Shown: positions 1 to 7,545, counted from the stretch's first letter. The stretch: 15,030 nt of DNA from Pelobacter sp. UBA5610 (GCA_002424645.1 DIKU01000045.1:100995-116024), one strand, 5' to 3'. A program made the numbers and translations. The notes: generated by a model from the sequence alone, not told the origin.

Positions 1-18
1 AATGACGAATGACCTGCG

Positions 19-1239
19 TCACTCACTCTTCAACACCTCCAGAATTTCAACCTGCGCCGCCTGCCAGGCCGGGTAGGCTCCGGCTGCCAGTCCCAGCAAG
101 GCGGAACCGCTCAACGCCATCAGCACCAGCCACGGCTCGAACACCATCGGCATCTGCCCGAAGCGGCAGACCACCGCGACCAGGCCAAGTGCGCTTGCCA
201 CCCCCAGCAATCCACCTATCCCTGCCATGATGGCGGACTCCAGGAGAAACTGACGCACGATGTCGCGCCGCCTTGCCCCTACCGCGCGTCGCACTCCGAT
301 TTCTAAACGCCGGGATCGCACCAGCAATATCATGATCGATAGAATGCCAAGTCCGCCGACGGCGAAAGAAACCGATGAACTGATCAGGCCCAGCGTCCCG
401 ACCAGGTTCAGGGCCTGTTCCTGCACCTCCATGGTGTCCTTGGCCGTCAGCACCGAAAAATCATCTTCTTCGCCCGCACCGATACGATGCCGCTGTCGCA
501 GGATAAAGCTGGCGGTGTCCTTGGCCGCCGTGATATCGGCTTCGTTACCGAGTTGCAAGTAAACCCCGGTTATCCAGTCCTGGTTGGCCATGCGCCGCAG
601 GTAGGTCGACATCGGCACGAATACCTGCTCATCCTGATCTGCGCCGGCGATGTCGGCGCCCTTGACCTCCATCACCCCCACCACGCGCAGCGCGGCCCGG
701 TAAACATAGACGTGCTGACCCAGTGCCGCCTCGGGACGTCCAAACAATCGTTCCGCAATCTTCGCTCCCAGTACGCAGACTTTGGCTCTTTGATGCTCAT
801 CTCCGGCTGAAATGAAACGCCCCATCGCCGGCACGGCATTGCGCACGGCAGGGTACTGCGGGCCGGTTGCCACCAGTTGACAGTTGATTTTGGTATTGCC
901 GGCGCGCACCGGCATGGTGGCGCTGACAAACGGCGCGGCCAGGCGTACCGCCGGCAGAGCCTGGGCCAGAATCCGGGCATCCTGTAGCGTGAAGTTGGTC
1001 GATTCCTGGCGCACGCGGCCCGGCCGCCCCGGCCGGAACGCCAGTTGACCGGTGCGGGCCATGAACAGGTTGGCGCCGAGTTTGGCGGTCTCCTGTTCGG
1101 CTTTGAGCAGCATGGCGCGGGAGATATGCTGCACCCCGGTCAGGGCCATGGCACCGAGCAGAACTCCGAGCATGGCCAGCAAGGTGCGCAGTCGATGTGC
1201 CTGCAAGGAGGCCAGGGCTATCTTGATACTGAACAGCAT
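19..1239 (-). CDS. MacB/FtsX-like ABC transporter permease (second permease of the exporter operon)
   Basis: Inner-membrane permease of a MacB-type ABC exporter, 406 aa. Visible layout: an N-terminal membrane helix at about residues 17-38, a large periplasmic domain of the MacB_PCD type (about 40-280), then three helices at about 286-308, 331-357 and 369-390. This is the four-helix FtsX plan. Family marks are the GEEDDFSVLTA segment (256-266) at the end of the periplasmic domain, the cytoplasmic RRLEIGVRRAVGA loop (310-322) that contacts the ATPase, and the C-terminal YPAWQAA...EVL tail. The ATG at 1239 has a GGAGA ribosome-binding site 7 bases upstream (1247-1251). It lies 28 bases downstream of the first permease and is the last visible gene of the operon. 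It has no fused ATPase domain, unlike E. coli MacB, so it must use the ATPase at 2493-3176. Substrate cannot be told from sequence. Confidence 0.93.
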   Translation of the reverse strand: MLFSIKIALASLQAHRLRTLLAMLGVLLGAMALTGVQHISRAMLLKAEQETAKLGANLFMARTGQLAFRPGRPGRVRQESTNFTLQDARILAQALPAVRLAAPFVSATMPVRAGNTKINCQLVATGPQYPAVRNAVPAMGRFISAGDEHQRAKVCVLGAKIAERLFGRPEAALGQHVYVYRAALRVVGVMEVKGADIAGADQDEQVFVPMSTYLRRMANQDWITGVYLQLGNEADITAAKDTASFILRQRHRIGAGEEDDFSVLTAKDTMEVQEQALNLVGTLGLISSSVSFAVGGLGILSIMILLVRSRRLEIGVRRAVGARRRDIVRQFLLESAIMAGIGGLLGVASALGLVAVVCRFGQMPMVFEPWLVLMALSGSALLGLAAGAYPAWQAAQVEILEVLKSE

Positions 1240-1267
1240 GGGCGGTTCTCCGCAGTGACCGTGAAAA

Positions 1268-2518
1268 TCAGCAGCCTTTAAGTGCCTCGATGGGCGTCAT
1301 GGAAGCCGCGCGTCGCGCGGGTTTGAGACCGAACACCAGGCCGATGGCGAGGGAGGCAAACAGGGCGAAGCCGAACACTTTCCATGAGAACAGAATTTCC
1401 AGTACTCCCAGCCTTGCCAGCAACTGCCCCATGGCCATACCGAGGAACATGCCGAAGGTGGCCCCGATCAGGGTCAGGCCCACCGCCTCCAGCAGGATTT
1501 GTACGAGAATGGCCCATCGCGGAGCGCCAAGCGCCATTTTCAAGCCGATCTCGGAGCGGCGTTCATCGACCCCCAGATAAAACAGATTGGCCAGTACAAA
1601 GCCTCCCACCACCATCGCCACCAGGGCGGTTACGCCGAGGAACAAGATCAGCCCCCCCTTGAAGGTCGACAGGAACTTCAGGATTTCGTCTGCCGTGAGG
1701 ATACTGAAATCATCCTCCTCTTCGGGGCGCAGGTTGTGCAGATGGCGCAGCAGGCTGCGCAGGTTTTCCACATGCGCCGACATATATTCCGGATCATGGA
1801 ACTTGACCCGCAGGGCGCGAAAATATTTGCGGTCCAGATGAAAGCGTTTGGTCAAGGTGGTGATCGGCATGATGATCCGATCGTCGACCGCCCCGCCGCC
1901 GCCCGTCACGCCGCGGTAGCTGAGCCGTCCGACAATCTGTACCGGAAAACGGTCCATCAGTACCGTGCGGCCGATAGGAGACTGCTTGCCGAACAACTCC
2001 TGGGCGATGGTATCGCCGATCAGGCCGACCCTGGCGCTATGCGTCAGGTCCTCCTCGGTCAGGTCGCGGCCTTCGCTCAGCGGCCAATCCCAGGCACGCG
2101 CGTAGCCGGCGGTGGTTCCCACCACCAGCGGCACTTGGGTCACGTGTCCGGCGTAGCGCACCTGCACATTTGATTGTGCGCGCATCGGGACCACCAGATA
2201 GGCCCCCGGCAATGACCGACGCAGGGCCGCGGCATCGTCGTAGGACAGGGTCAGGGTGCGCTGGCCGACGGCCCGGCTTTCGATATTGCCGCCCAGCACC
2301 AACGCCGCATCGGGGCCGAACAGGGCCACCATCTCGTTGGCCTTGCGTTCGGCGCCATCTACCGCTGCGACAATGATGGTCAGTGAGGCGATCCCCAGCG
2401 CCACCCCCGCCACCACGAACAGGCTGCGAGTTTTTGCGGCCCACAGCGCCCGTCGCGCCATGCCGCCACAGCGCCAGGCGATAAGCCATATCTCAGCGAT
2501 TCTGGACCAGGCCATCAT
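1268..2518 (-). CDS. MacB/FtsX-like ABC transporter permease (first permease of the exporter operon)
   Basis: Second FtsX-type permease of the same exporter, 416 aa from the chosen start. Helices are at about 32-53, 288-315, 336-366 and 379-400. The periplasmic MacB_PCD-like domain (about 55-285) ends in EEEDDFSILTA (266-276). The coupling loop RRSEIGLKMALGA is at 320-332, followed by a KPARRAA...PIEAL C-terminus typical of the family. The reading frame stays open to 2563, but the start at 2518 (Met-Met, so 2515 is equivalent) is preferred because a GGGAGG ribosome-binding site sits at 2528-2533, 9 bases upstream. This start overlaps the 3' end of the ATPase gene by 26 bases, which suggests translational coupling. 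The roughly 30 residues before the first helix form an amphipathic-looking cytoplasmic extension that the sister permease mostly lacks. The two permeases are clearly homologous but diverged, consistent with a heterodimer (inference). Confidence 0.92.
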   Translation of the reverse strand: MMAWSRIAEIWLIAWRCGGMARRALWAAKTRSLFVVAGVALGIASLTIIVAAVDGAERKANEMVALFGPDAALVLGGNIESRAVGQRTLTLSYDDAAALRRSLPGAYLVVPMRAQSNVQVRYAGHVTQVPLVVGTTAGYARAWDWPLSEGRDLTEEDLTHSARVGLIGDTIAQELFGKQSPIGRTVLMDRFPVQIVGRLSYRGVTGGGGAVDDRIIMPITTLTKRFHLDRKYFRALRVKFHDPEYMSAHVENLRSLLRHLHNLRPEEEDDFSILTADEILKFLSTFKGGLILFLGVTALVAMVVGGFVLANLFYLGVDERRSEIGLKMALGAPRWAILVQILLEAVGLTLIGATFGMFLGMAMGQLLARLGVLEILFSWKVFGFALFASLAIGLVFGLKPARRAASMTPIEALKGC

Positions 2519-3176
2519 GCAGCAATACCTCCCGCTCGGCAAACTCGGCTGTGGCGGCGTCATGGGTGACGAGGATAACGGTGCGTCCCTGGCCGTGGAT
2601 GGACTTCAGCAAGGCCATGATTTCGGCGCTGGTGGCGGAATCGAGCTGGCCGGTCGGCTCGTCGGCCAGCAGTACCTGGGGGTCGTTAAGCAGGGCGCGG
2701 GCCATGGCGACCCGCTGCTGCTGCCCGCCGGAGAGTTGCCCGGGGCGAAAATGCAAGCGATCCGCCAGTCCCACCTGGCTCAGTAGTTCCTCGGCGCGCC
2801 GTTTCAGCTGCCGCGCAGGCGTGGCACCGTACAGTCCCGGGAGCATGACGTTTTCCAGGGCGGTAATGTAGGGGATCAGATAAAAGGTCTGGAAGATAAA
2901 GCCGAACAATTGGTTGCGCAGTGCGCTGAGGCGGTCATCGGGCAAATCGGCGATATTTTTGCCCTGTAGCAGGTAGCGGCCACCGCTGGGACGATCAAGC
3001 AAACCGAGAATGTGCATCAAAGTCGATTTGCCCGAGCCGGAAGCCCCGCGCAAAGCGACGAATTCTCCCCGGCCGATGTCGATACTGACGCCTTTCAGCA
3101 CCTCGATATGCAGGTCGCCGAGCAGGAAGGTCTTCTCGATATCTTGCAGCTGGATAATCGGCTGGCTGCTGCTCAT
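2493..3176 (-). CDS. ABC transporter ATP-binding protein (MacB/LolD type)
   Basis: Cytoplasmic ATPase of 227 aa that should power the two neighbouring FtsX-type permeases. All nucleotide-binding motifs are intact: Walker A GASGSGKST (44-52), Q-loop glutamine in FIFQTFYLIP (Q96), signature LSGGQQQRVAMARAL (148-162), Walker B VLLADEP with catalytic Glu173, D-loop at 176-180 and H-loop His205 in VTHD. The length and the compact form without extra domains match the LolD/MacB/FtsE group that works with mechanotransmission-type permeases. The start codon overlaps the adaptor stop codon in an ATGA (3173-3176), and the 3' end overlaps the next permease gene. It is therefore an inner gene of a tightly coupled four-gene operon. 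MacB itself is a single ATPase-permease polypeptide; here the ATPase is a separate gene. Confidence 0.95.
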   Translation of the reverse strand: MSSSQPIIQLQDIEKTFLLGDLHIEVLKGVSIDIGRGEFVALRGASGSGKSTLMHILGLLDRPSGGRYLLQGKNIADLPDDRLSALRNQLFGFIFQTFYLIPYITALENVMLPGLYGATPARQLKRRAEELLSQVGLADRLHFRPGQLSGGQQQRVAMARALLNDPQVLLADEPTGQLDSATSAEIMALLKSIHGQGRTVILVTHDAATAEFAEREVLLHDGLVQNR

Positions 3177-4411
3177 GGCTCGGACTTTCGGTTTTTGCCC
3201 TTTTCACCGAGCACCACCTGGGTCGCCACCTTTTCCCCTTGTTTCAACCCCTCCAGGACCTCGCTTTCCAGCAGGCCGGTAAGCCCCAGTTTCGGCAGAA
3301 CCTCGCGTACCTGTCCGTCGGGTTTGACAAGGTACACCACCTGACGCCCGTCAACCCACTTGAGAGCGGCGTTGGGCAGGCGCAAGACCTTGTCCTTTTC
3401 GGCGACCACGATTTGTACCTGGGTAGTCATTTCCGGTCGCAACCAGGAGGCTACGGCTTTGGGCACGGCGACCAGCGCCTTGTAGTAGACAATGTTTTCG
3501 CGAATCTCAGGCTCGGGGTAGACGGTCTGAATCGTGCCGCGAAACACCTTGTCCGGGTAGGCATCGACCCGAAACTCTGCCAATTGCCCGGTTTGCACCT
3601 GGCCGATGTCGGTTTCATCGACATAAATCCACATTTCCAGCCGCGAAGTGTCGAGCACCGTGATCAAGTTGGCGACTTGCAGGCCGGCGACAATGGTTTC
3701 GCCCTCCTGGGCAGTGACCTGGCTCACCACGCCGTCGATGGGGCTGTGAATGCTGGTGTAAGACAGGCGTACGCTTAAGGCGTCCAAATTGGCCTTGGTC
3801 GCCTGCACCGCCAGTTCAGCCTGACGCAGGTTTTGTTCGAATTCACGTTGCTGACGCTGCAGTGCCGCCTGACGGGAGGCCTGCCGGCGTGCCTCGACTT
3901 CGGCCTGCTGCAGGGCGTTTTCCAGTTCATCCTGCGACACCACCCCTTCGGCCGCCAGGGTTTGGATGCGCCGGGAGTTGTTGCGCAGATACTCGGCCTG
4001 AGCGCGGGACAAGGCCAGTTCGGCCCGGGCTTCGTCGATGAGCAGGGGATCGACCTGCCGCACTCTTTGCAAGGCCGCTTCGTCGGTCTGCAGTTTGGCC
4101 CGGGCTTCAGCCACCTGGGATTGGATCTCGCGACTGTCGATACGTGCCACCAGCTGGCCCTGCGTGACGACATCCCCAACCCGCACCAGCATCTTCTCGA
4201 TGGTGCCGGTGGCCCTGGCGCCGATTTTGACGATAGCACCGACCTGGGCTTTGACGATGCCGGTCTGCTCCAGCACCTGGCGCACGCTGCCCCGGTCGAC
4301 CTCGGCGGTTTCCAGAACCTGCACCGGAGCTTTTTCCCGCTGGGTTTGCCAGAAGATCAAGCCCGCCGCCAGGACTGAGCCGACCAGCGTGAGAACCAAA
4401 AGTTTTTTCAT
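3173..4411 (-). CDS. Periplasmic adaptor subunit of a MacAB-type exporter (HlyD/MacA family)
   Basis: Membrane-fusion (adaptor) protein, 412 aa, anchored by one N-terminal membrane helix or uncleaved signal (about residues 3-21). Order of domains: first half of the lipoyl-like domain (about 60-92, VRVGDVVTQGQLVARID), a long charged Gln/Ala/Glu-rich coiled-coil hairpin (about 95-215), the second lipoyl half (SPIDGVVSQVTAQEGETI, 223-240), then the beta-barrel and membrane-proximal domains. In MacAB-TolC systems this subunit bridges the inner-membrane transporter to the outer-membrane channel. The start is set at 4411 because AAGGAAGG lies at 4420-4427 with 8-base spacing and the hydrophobic segment begins there. 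The open frame upstream to 4609 lacks these features and runs into the regulatory region. It is the first gene of the minus-strand operon and divergent from the Wzi-family gene. No outer-membrane factor is visible in the window. Confidence 0.93.
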   Translation of the reverse strand: MKKLLVLTLVGSVLAAGLIFWQTQREKAPVQVLETAEVDRGSVRQVLEQTGIVKAQVGAIVKIGARATGTIEKMLVRVGDVVTQGQLVARIDSREIQSQVAEARAKLQTDEAALQRVRQVDPLLIDEARAELALSRAQAEYLRNNSRRIQTLAAEGVVSQDELENALQQAEVEARRQASRQAALQRQQREFEQNLRQAELAVQATKANLDALSVRLSYTSIHSPIDGVVSQVTAQEGETIVAGLQVANLITVLDTSRLEMWIYVDETDIGQVQTGQLAEFRVDAYPDKVFRGTIQTVYPEPEIRENIVYYKALVAVPKAVASWLRPEMTTQVQIVVAEKDKVLRLPNAALKWVDGRQVVYLVKPDGQVREVLPKLGLTGLLESEVLEGLKQGEKVATQVVLGEKGKNRKSEP

Positions 4412-4484
4412 CGGGATTTCCTTCCTTGACCGAAGCCAGAACCGATATAGTGATCTCTTATTTCCATAGCATAGAAGCATGCAA

Positions 4485-4503
4485 CCGCACCTGCCGGGTG
4501 CGG
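4485..4503. repeat. Perfect inverted repeat, 7-bp stem
   Basis: CCGCACC, a TGCCG loop, then GGTGCGG forms a perfect GC-rich stem between the divergent genes. There is no T-run directly after it on either strand, so it does not read as an intrinsic terminator. An operator or a short structured RNA element are alternatives. Confidence 0.5.
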
Positions 4504-4598
4504 GAGGTCGGGCTTTTGTTTGCCTTTTGATGCTAATTATGTTAGCAAAGCCGGGTCTATTGCCTGTTTTTGGCTGTTTGCAGTCATGTTTGCCGTCG

Positions 4599-4612
4599 CC
4601 GGTTTGCACCGG
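4599..4612. repeat. Small perfect hairpin just upstream of the Wzi-family ribosome-binding site
   Basis: CCGGT, loop TTGC, ACCGG. The stem ends about 10 bases before the AAAGGAGG ribosome-binding site (4623-4630) and would be in the leader mRNA. Its effect on translation is unknown. Confidence 0.4.
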
Positions 4613-4622
4613 TAAGGATTAC

Positions 4623-4630
4623 AAAGGAGG
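4623..4630 (+). promoter_or_regulatory. Strong ribosome-binding site deciding the Wzi-family start
   Basis: AAAGGAGG, 8 bases before the ATG at 4639. It fixes the start at the signal peptide rather than at the earlier in-frame ATG at 4570, which has no such site. Confidence 0.85.
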
Positions 4631-4638
4631 TACCTTCC

Positions 4639-6171
4639 ATGTCATGCCGCAGAATCATGATTCTGGCCCTGTTGTTTTTGTGGGCCGTGCCGGTTGCTGC
4701 CGCACCGAGTCCCGCAGTGCCCTTGGACAGCTGGGTGTATCCGGCTCTCGACAAGCTGACGGGACTGGGACTCATATCCTCATCCCTGCAGGGCGATCGC
4801 CCCTTTTCCCGGGCTGAAGTGGCTCGTCAGACCATCGAAGCCGTTGAATCCGGTCAGGATCAAAGCGTGCCGGCAATCGGCCGGGAGCTGGTCGCGCGGC
4901 TCAAAAAGGAATTTGGCCAGGAAATTCATGAGCAGCGCGATGGCGCGGAGCATGCCGAAAGCTATTTCAAAGCGGTTCGCGAAATGCGTTTCGACTACGT
5001 GTTCCGGGACGGCGCCGACAGCTCTTACCCCGGCACCAACGCCCGCCAGTTTGCCCTGCTGAGCAATCGCGACGGCCTCGACTACGGCGAAAACCACAAC
5101 CTCGAGGTCTCTCTGGCCGGCGATGCGCGCTGGGGAAAATGGCTGCTGGCCGATTGGCGTCCGCTGCTGCGTGCCCAGGAAGACGGCAATACCGGCATCC
5201 GGCTGCTCCAGGGCAACGTGACCCTGGGTCTCGGTCCGGTGGAACTGTCCGCCGGTCGTCAGTCCCTGTGGTGGGGTCAGGGTCGCAACGGATCCCTGGT
5301 GTTGACCAACAATGCCGATCCACTCGACATGATTCGCCTGACCAACCCCACGCCGGTGATCCTGCCTTGGATCTTCAAATATCTCGGGGAGTTCCGCTTC
5401 GACCTGTTCACCGCGCGCCTCGATGACGACCGCGACGTGGCGGAGCCCTATTTCGGCGGCCTGCGTATCGGCATCAAGCCGACCTCCTGGCTGGAGCTGG
5501 GGCTGTGCCGCACGGTCATGTTCGGTGGCGAAGGGCGTCCCGGTGTCGATTTCGACGATTTTCTGACCATCGTCGGCGGTGAAAACCTCAGCGGCAATGA
5601 AGATACCAGTAACTCGGTGGCCGCCATCGACGTGCGCATCAAATTGCCGTTTTTGTGGAACGCCGAACTTTACGGCGAACTCGGCGGCGAGGATCAGGCC
5701 GATTTCGCCGGGTTTTTGCCGTTCTTCTCCAAAAAGGCTTACCTGGCCGGACTCTATCTGCCGCAGATCGATCCGAGCGGGCGTCTGAGCCTGCGGCTGG
5801 AATACGCCGACACCGGCATGGATACCAATATCTGGTACCGCCACGGCATTTACACCTCGGGGTACACCTATCAGCAAAAGATCATGGGGCATGCCATGGG
5901 CGGCACCGCCGAGGACTACTTTGCCGAGCTTGAGGCTTATCTGCCTCACGGACTGCGTATGGCACTCAGCCTCGACCACCAAAGGCGCTCCATCGGCAGC
6001 GCCGTGTCGGAGAAGCATTACCAGCCCGCACTGGCCGTGGAATGGCAGTGCTCGCCACAGCTTGCCTTGCGTTTCGACTACGCCTTTGACCATGTGGAAA
6101 ACTTCGCCTATCAAAGCGGCGATTCCCGCAACCTGCATATGGCCAATGCCGGGGTCAACTGGACCTGGTAA
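4639..6171 (+). CDS. Capsule assembly Wzi-family outer-membrane beta-barrel protein with SLH-like N-terminus
   Basis: Predicted outer-membrane protein of 510 aa. A signal peptide spans about residues 1-22 (hydrophobic MILALLFLWAV core, AAA-type cleavage site). The next 45 or so residues (VPLDSWVYPALDKLTGLGLI through RPFSRAEVARQTIEA) resemble an SLH motif. The rest has the alternating amphipathic strands of an 18-strand-type barrel, for example LEVSLAGDARWGKWLLADWRP, the conserved SAGRQSLWWGQGRNGSL segment, a PFF...YLAGL region, and a C-terminal aromatic residue (NWTW). This matches the Wzi family; E. coli Wzi is a lectin-like barrel that binds group 1 capsule at the surface. Here the role could be surface-polysaccharide attachment or another barrel function; no capsule genes are adjacent. 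It is monocistronic by layout, with two terminators downstream and the exporter operon divergent upstream. Confidence 0.85.
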   Translation: MSCRRIMILALLFLWAVPVAAAPSPAVPLDSWVYPALDKLTGLGLISSSLQGDRPFSRAEVARQTIEAVESGQDQSVPAIGRELVARLKKEFGQEIHEQRDGAEHAESYFKAVREMRFDYVFRDGADSSYPGTNARQFALLSNRDGLDYGENHNLEVSLAGDARWGKWLLADWRPLLRAQEDGNTGIRLLQGNVTLGLGPVELSAGRQSLWWGQGRNGSLVLTNNADPLDMIRLTNPTPVILPWIFKYLGEFRFDLFTARLDDDRDVAEPYFGGLRIGIKPTSWLELGLCRTVMFGGEGRPGVDFDDFLTIVGGENLSGNEDTSNSVAAIDVRIKLPFLWNAELYGELGGEDQADFAGFLPFFSKKAYLAGLYLPQIDPSGRLSLRLEYADTGMDTNIWYRHGIYTSGYTYQQKIMGHAMGGTAEDYFAELEAYLPHGLRMALSLDHQRRSIGSAVSEKHYQPALAVEWQCSPQLALRFDYAFDHVENFAYQSGDSRNLHMANAGVNWTW

Positions 6172-6183
6172 CAATGATCTTGA

Positions 6184-6205
6184 GTCCCCTTGGAGGGGCT
6201 TTTTT
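6184..6205 (+). terminator. Intrinsic terminator 1 after the Wzi-family gene
   Basis: CCCCT, loop TGG, AGGGG (6186-6198) then C and TTTTTT (6200-6205), 13 bases after the stop codon. The short stem makes it moderately strong. Confidence 0.7.
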
Positions 6206-6222
6206 CCCGGATAGACGTTCTG

Positions 6223-6257
6223 CAAGCCTCAGGGGTTTACCTCTGGGGCTTGTTTTT
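6223..6257 (+). terminator. Intrinsic terminator 2 (tandem) after the Wzi-family gene
   Basis: A stem of about 13 pairs with two wobbles (CAAGCCTCAGGGG with CCTCTGGGGCTTG, loop TTTA) followed by TTTTT at 6253-6257. The T-run supports plus-strand use. On the minus strand the same hairpin follows the ClsB-like stop codon at 6260 but lacks a T-run, so it would serve that gene poorly. Confidence 0.8.
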
Positions 6258-6259
6258 CT

Positions 6260-7435
6260 TTAAAACGGCTCGTCACTGCCGGGGGGGCGTTCCCGGTCGC
6301 TGAGCCACCCCAGCAAGGCCTGCGCTTTGCCCCAGAACCATTCCCGCAGGCGTTTATGCCAGGAGCGCACGAGCCAATCTTCGAGGCGGATCTCGGTGCT
6401 GCGGGCAAAATCGGCTTCCATTAAGGTCGCAGCCTGCGCGCAGAGGTTCGCATCCTGCACTTCCTGATTGGCCTCCAGGTTCCAGCGGTAATTCCAGGCG
6501 TCCGCATTGCAGGAGCCGAGACTCAGCCAATCGTCGCACAGCAACAGCTTGTAATGGGTAAAGCGCGGCTGGTACTCAAAAATTCGCACGCCGGCCTTCA
6601 GCAGCCGATGGTAGTAACGTCGTCCCATGTACCAGACCGCAGGATGATCGCTCCAGGCGCCCGGCAACAGCAGGCGCACATCCCGGCCGCTGCGAGCGCT
6701 GCGCCGCAGGCCTTGGCGCAGCTTCCACGAAGGCACGAAATAGGCGGTCGCCAGCCATACCCTGCGGTGCGCCCTCCTGGTTTGACGGACGTAGGAACGC
6801 ATGATTTCGGAGCGGCCCGTGATTCCCCTTTGCAGGGTGACACGGCCACGGCCGTCGTCACCCTGGGGCCAGGCGCCACCGGGCACCTCGGACAGTGCGT
6901 TGTCCGCCCATCGGTTCCAGAGCTTGGCGAAAAGTGCCTGCCAGTCGGCCAGGCAGGGGCCGCGCACCTCGAGCATGGCCTCGTGCCACCATCGGTCCGG
7001 CTCGACACGTGGATCGAAAGCATCGATCAGGCCCGCGCCACCGGTGAAGGCCACATCCCCATCGACGAGCAGCAGTTTGCGATGATCGCGCAGCAGGTTG
7101 GTGCGCCACCGGAAAAACTTGAGAGGATTGTAAAAGGTCAACTCCACGCCGGCGTCGGTAAGGCGTTTTCTGTCGTTGCGTCGCAATCCCAATGCGCCGT
7201 AATCGTCCAGCAGCACGCAGACCCGCACGCCACGGGCCGCGGCCGCGCACAGGTGAGAGAAGAAACGCGTGACCACCTGTCCCGATTCGCACAGGTACAT
7301 CTCCAGCAGCACATAACGGCGTGCCGAGTCGATACTCGCCTCCATGGCCGGGAAAAAACGGTCGCCATCCACCAGCAGTCGAAATTCATTCCCATTGCGC
7401 CAGGGAAACAGGTATTTGCCATTGGAGGTTTTCAT
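6260..7435 (-). CDS. Phospholipase D-like protein, cardiolipin synthase B type
   Basis: 391-aa enzyme of the PLD superfamily with two complete HKD motifs: H118-x-K120-x4-D125 followed by GG (132-133), and H294-x-K296-x4-D301 followed by GS and N310. Paired HKD motifs form one active site that transfers phosphatidyl groups through a phosphohistidine intermediate. The length, the absence of N-terminal membrane helices and the segment order resemble E. coli ClsB (YbhO), which makes cardiolipin-type lipids. A phosphatidyltransferase or phospholipase of other specificity is possible. The C-terminal tail (from about residue 349) is rich in Trp and basic residues (DWLVRSWHKRLREWFWGKA), a likely membrane-surface contact. 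The start at 7435 has GAGGG (7441-7445) 5 bases upstream. It lies 110 bp downstream of the CNT transporter gene on the same strand and is convergent with the Wzi-family gene. Confidence 0.88.
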   Translation of the reverse strand: MKTSNGKYLFPWRNGNEFRLLVDGDRFFPAMEASIDSARRYVLLEMYLCESGQVVTRFFSHLCAAAARGVRVCVLLDDYGALGLRRNDRKRLTDAGVELTFYNPLKFFRWRTNLLRDHRKLLLVDGDVAFTGGAGLIDAFDPRVEPDRWWHEAMLEVRGPCLADWQALFAKLWNRWADNALSEVPGGAWPQGDDGRGRVTLQRGITGRSEIMRSYVRQTRRAHRRVWLATAYFVPSWKLRQGLRRSARSGRDVRLLLPGAWSDHPAVWYMGRRYYHRLLKAGVRIFEYQPRFTHYKLLLCDDWLSLGSCNADAWNYRWNLEANQEVQDANLCAQAATLMEADFARSTEIRLEDWLVRSWHKRLREWFWGKAQALLGWLSDRERPPGSDEPF

Positions 7436-7545
7436 TGCTGCCCTCTTCCGGAAATCGCGGGAATGTTTTTCTTTTTACGGCCGCGCGGGGTGTGAGCTTT
7501 TATATTTAAAGCATACCCGATCCTTTGCAGCATGCAGCGCAGAGG

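Larger units (their letters stand above)
4412..4638. promoter_or_regulatory. Divergent intergenic region between exporter operon and Wzi-family gene
   Basis: This 227-bp gap separates two divergently transcribed units and is the largest non-coding stretch here. It is visibly more AT-rich than the genes in its middle part. It contains a perfect GC-rich hairpin (4485-4503), a second perfect hairpin (4599-4612), an imperfect hairpin formed by GCAAAGCC (from 4543) and GGCTGTTTGC (to 4581), and four copies of GTTTGC (4518, 4576, 4588, 4602). For the plus strand a weak promoter can be proposed, TTGTTT (4516-4521), 16 bases, TATGTT (4538-4543). No convincing sigma-70 promoter was found for the exporter. 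The plus-strand 5' leader would then be about 90 bases long, enough for RNA-level or operator control. Confidence 0.45.

Noticed and set aside
4540..4585. Resemblance of AGCAAAGCCGGGTCTA to part of the GEMM (cyclic di-GMP-I) riboswitch core
   Set aside because: The upstream CAAACC/GAAA hairpin, the GGGAC before GCAAAGCC, and the downstream receptor part are not found, so only a short segment matches. A covariance-model search of 4480-4640 would settle it.
4412..4609. N-terminal extension of the adaptor gene to the Met at 4609
   Set aside because: The extension of 66 residues precedes a clear signal/anchor segment with its own ribosome-binding site and would cover the divergent regulatory region.
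4780..6225. Long open frame (481 codons) on the minus strand opposite the Wzi-family gene
   Set aside because: It is a shadow of a GC-rich gene: the plus-strand product has a signal peptide, barrel strands, a strong ribosome-binding site and terminators, while the minus-strand translation shows no recognisable family and no ribosome-binding site.
6554..7495. Open frame of 313 codons on the plus strand opposite the ClsB-like gene
   Set aside because: The opposite strand carries two full HKD motifs; this frame has low-complexity composition and no family marks.
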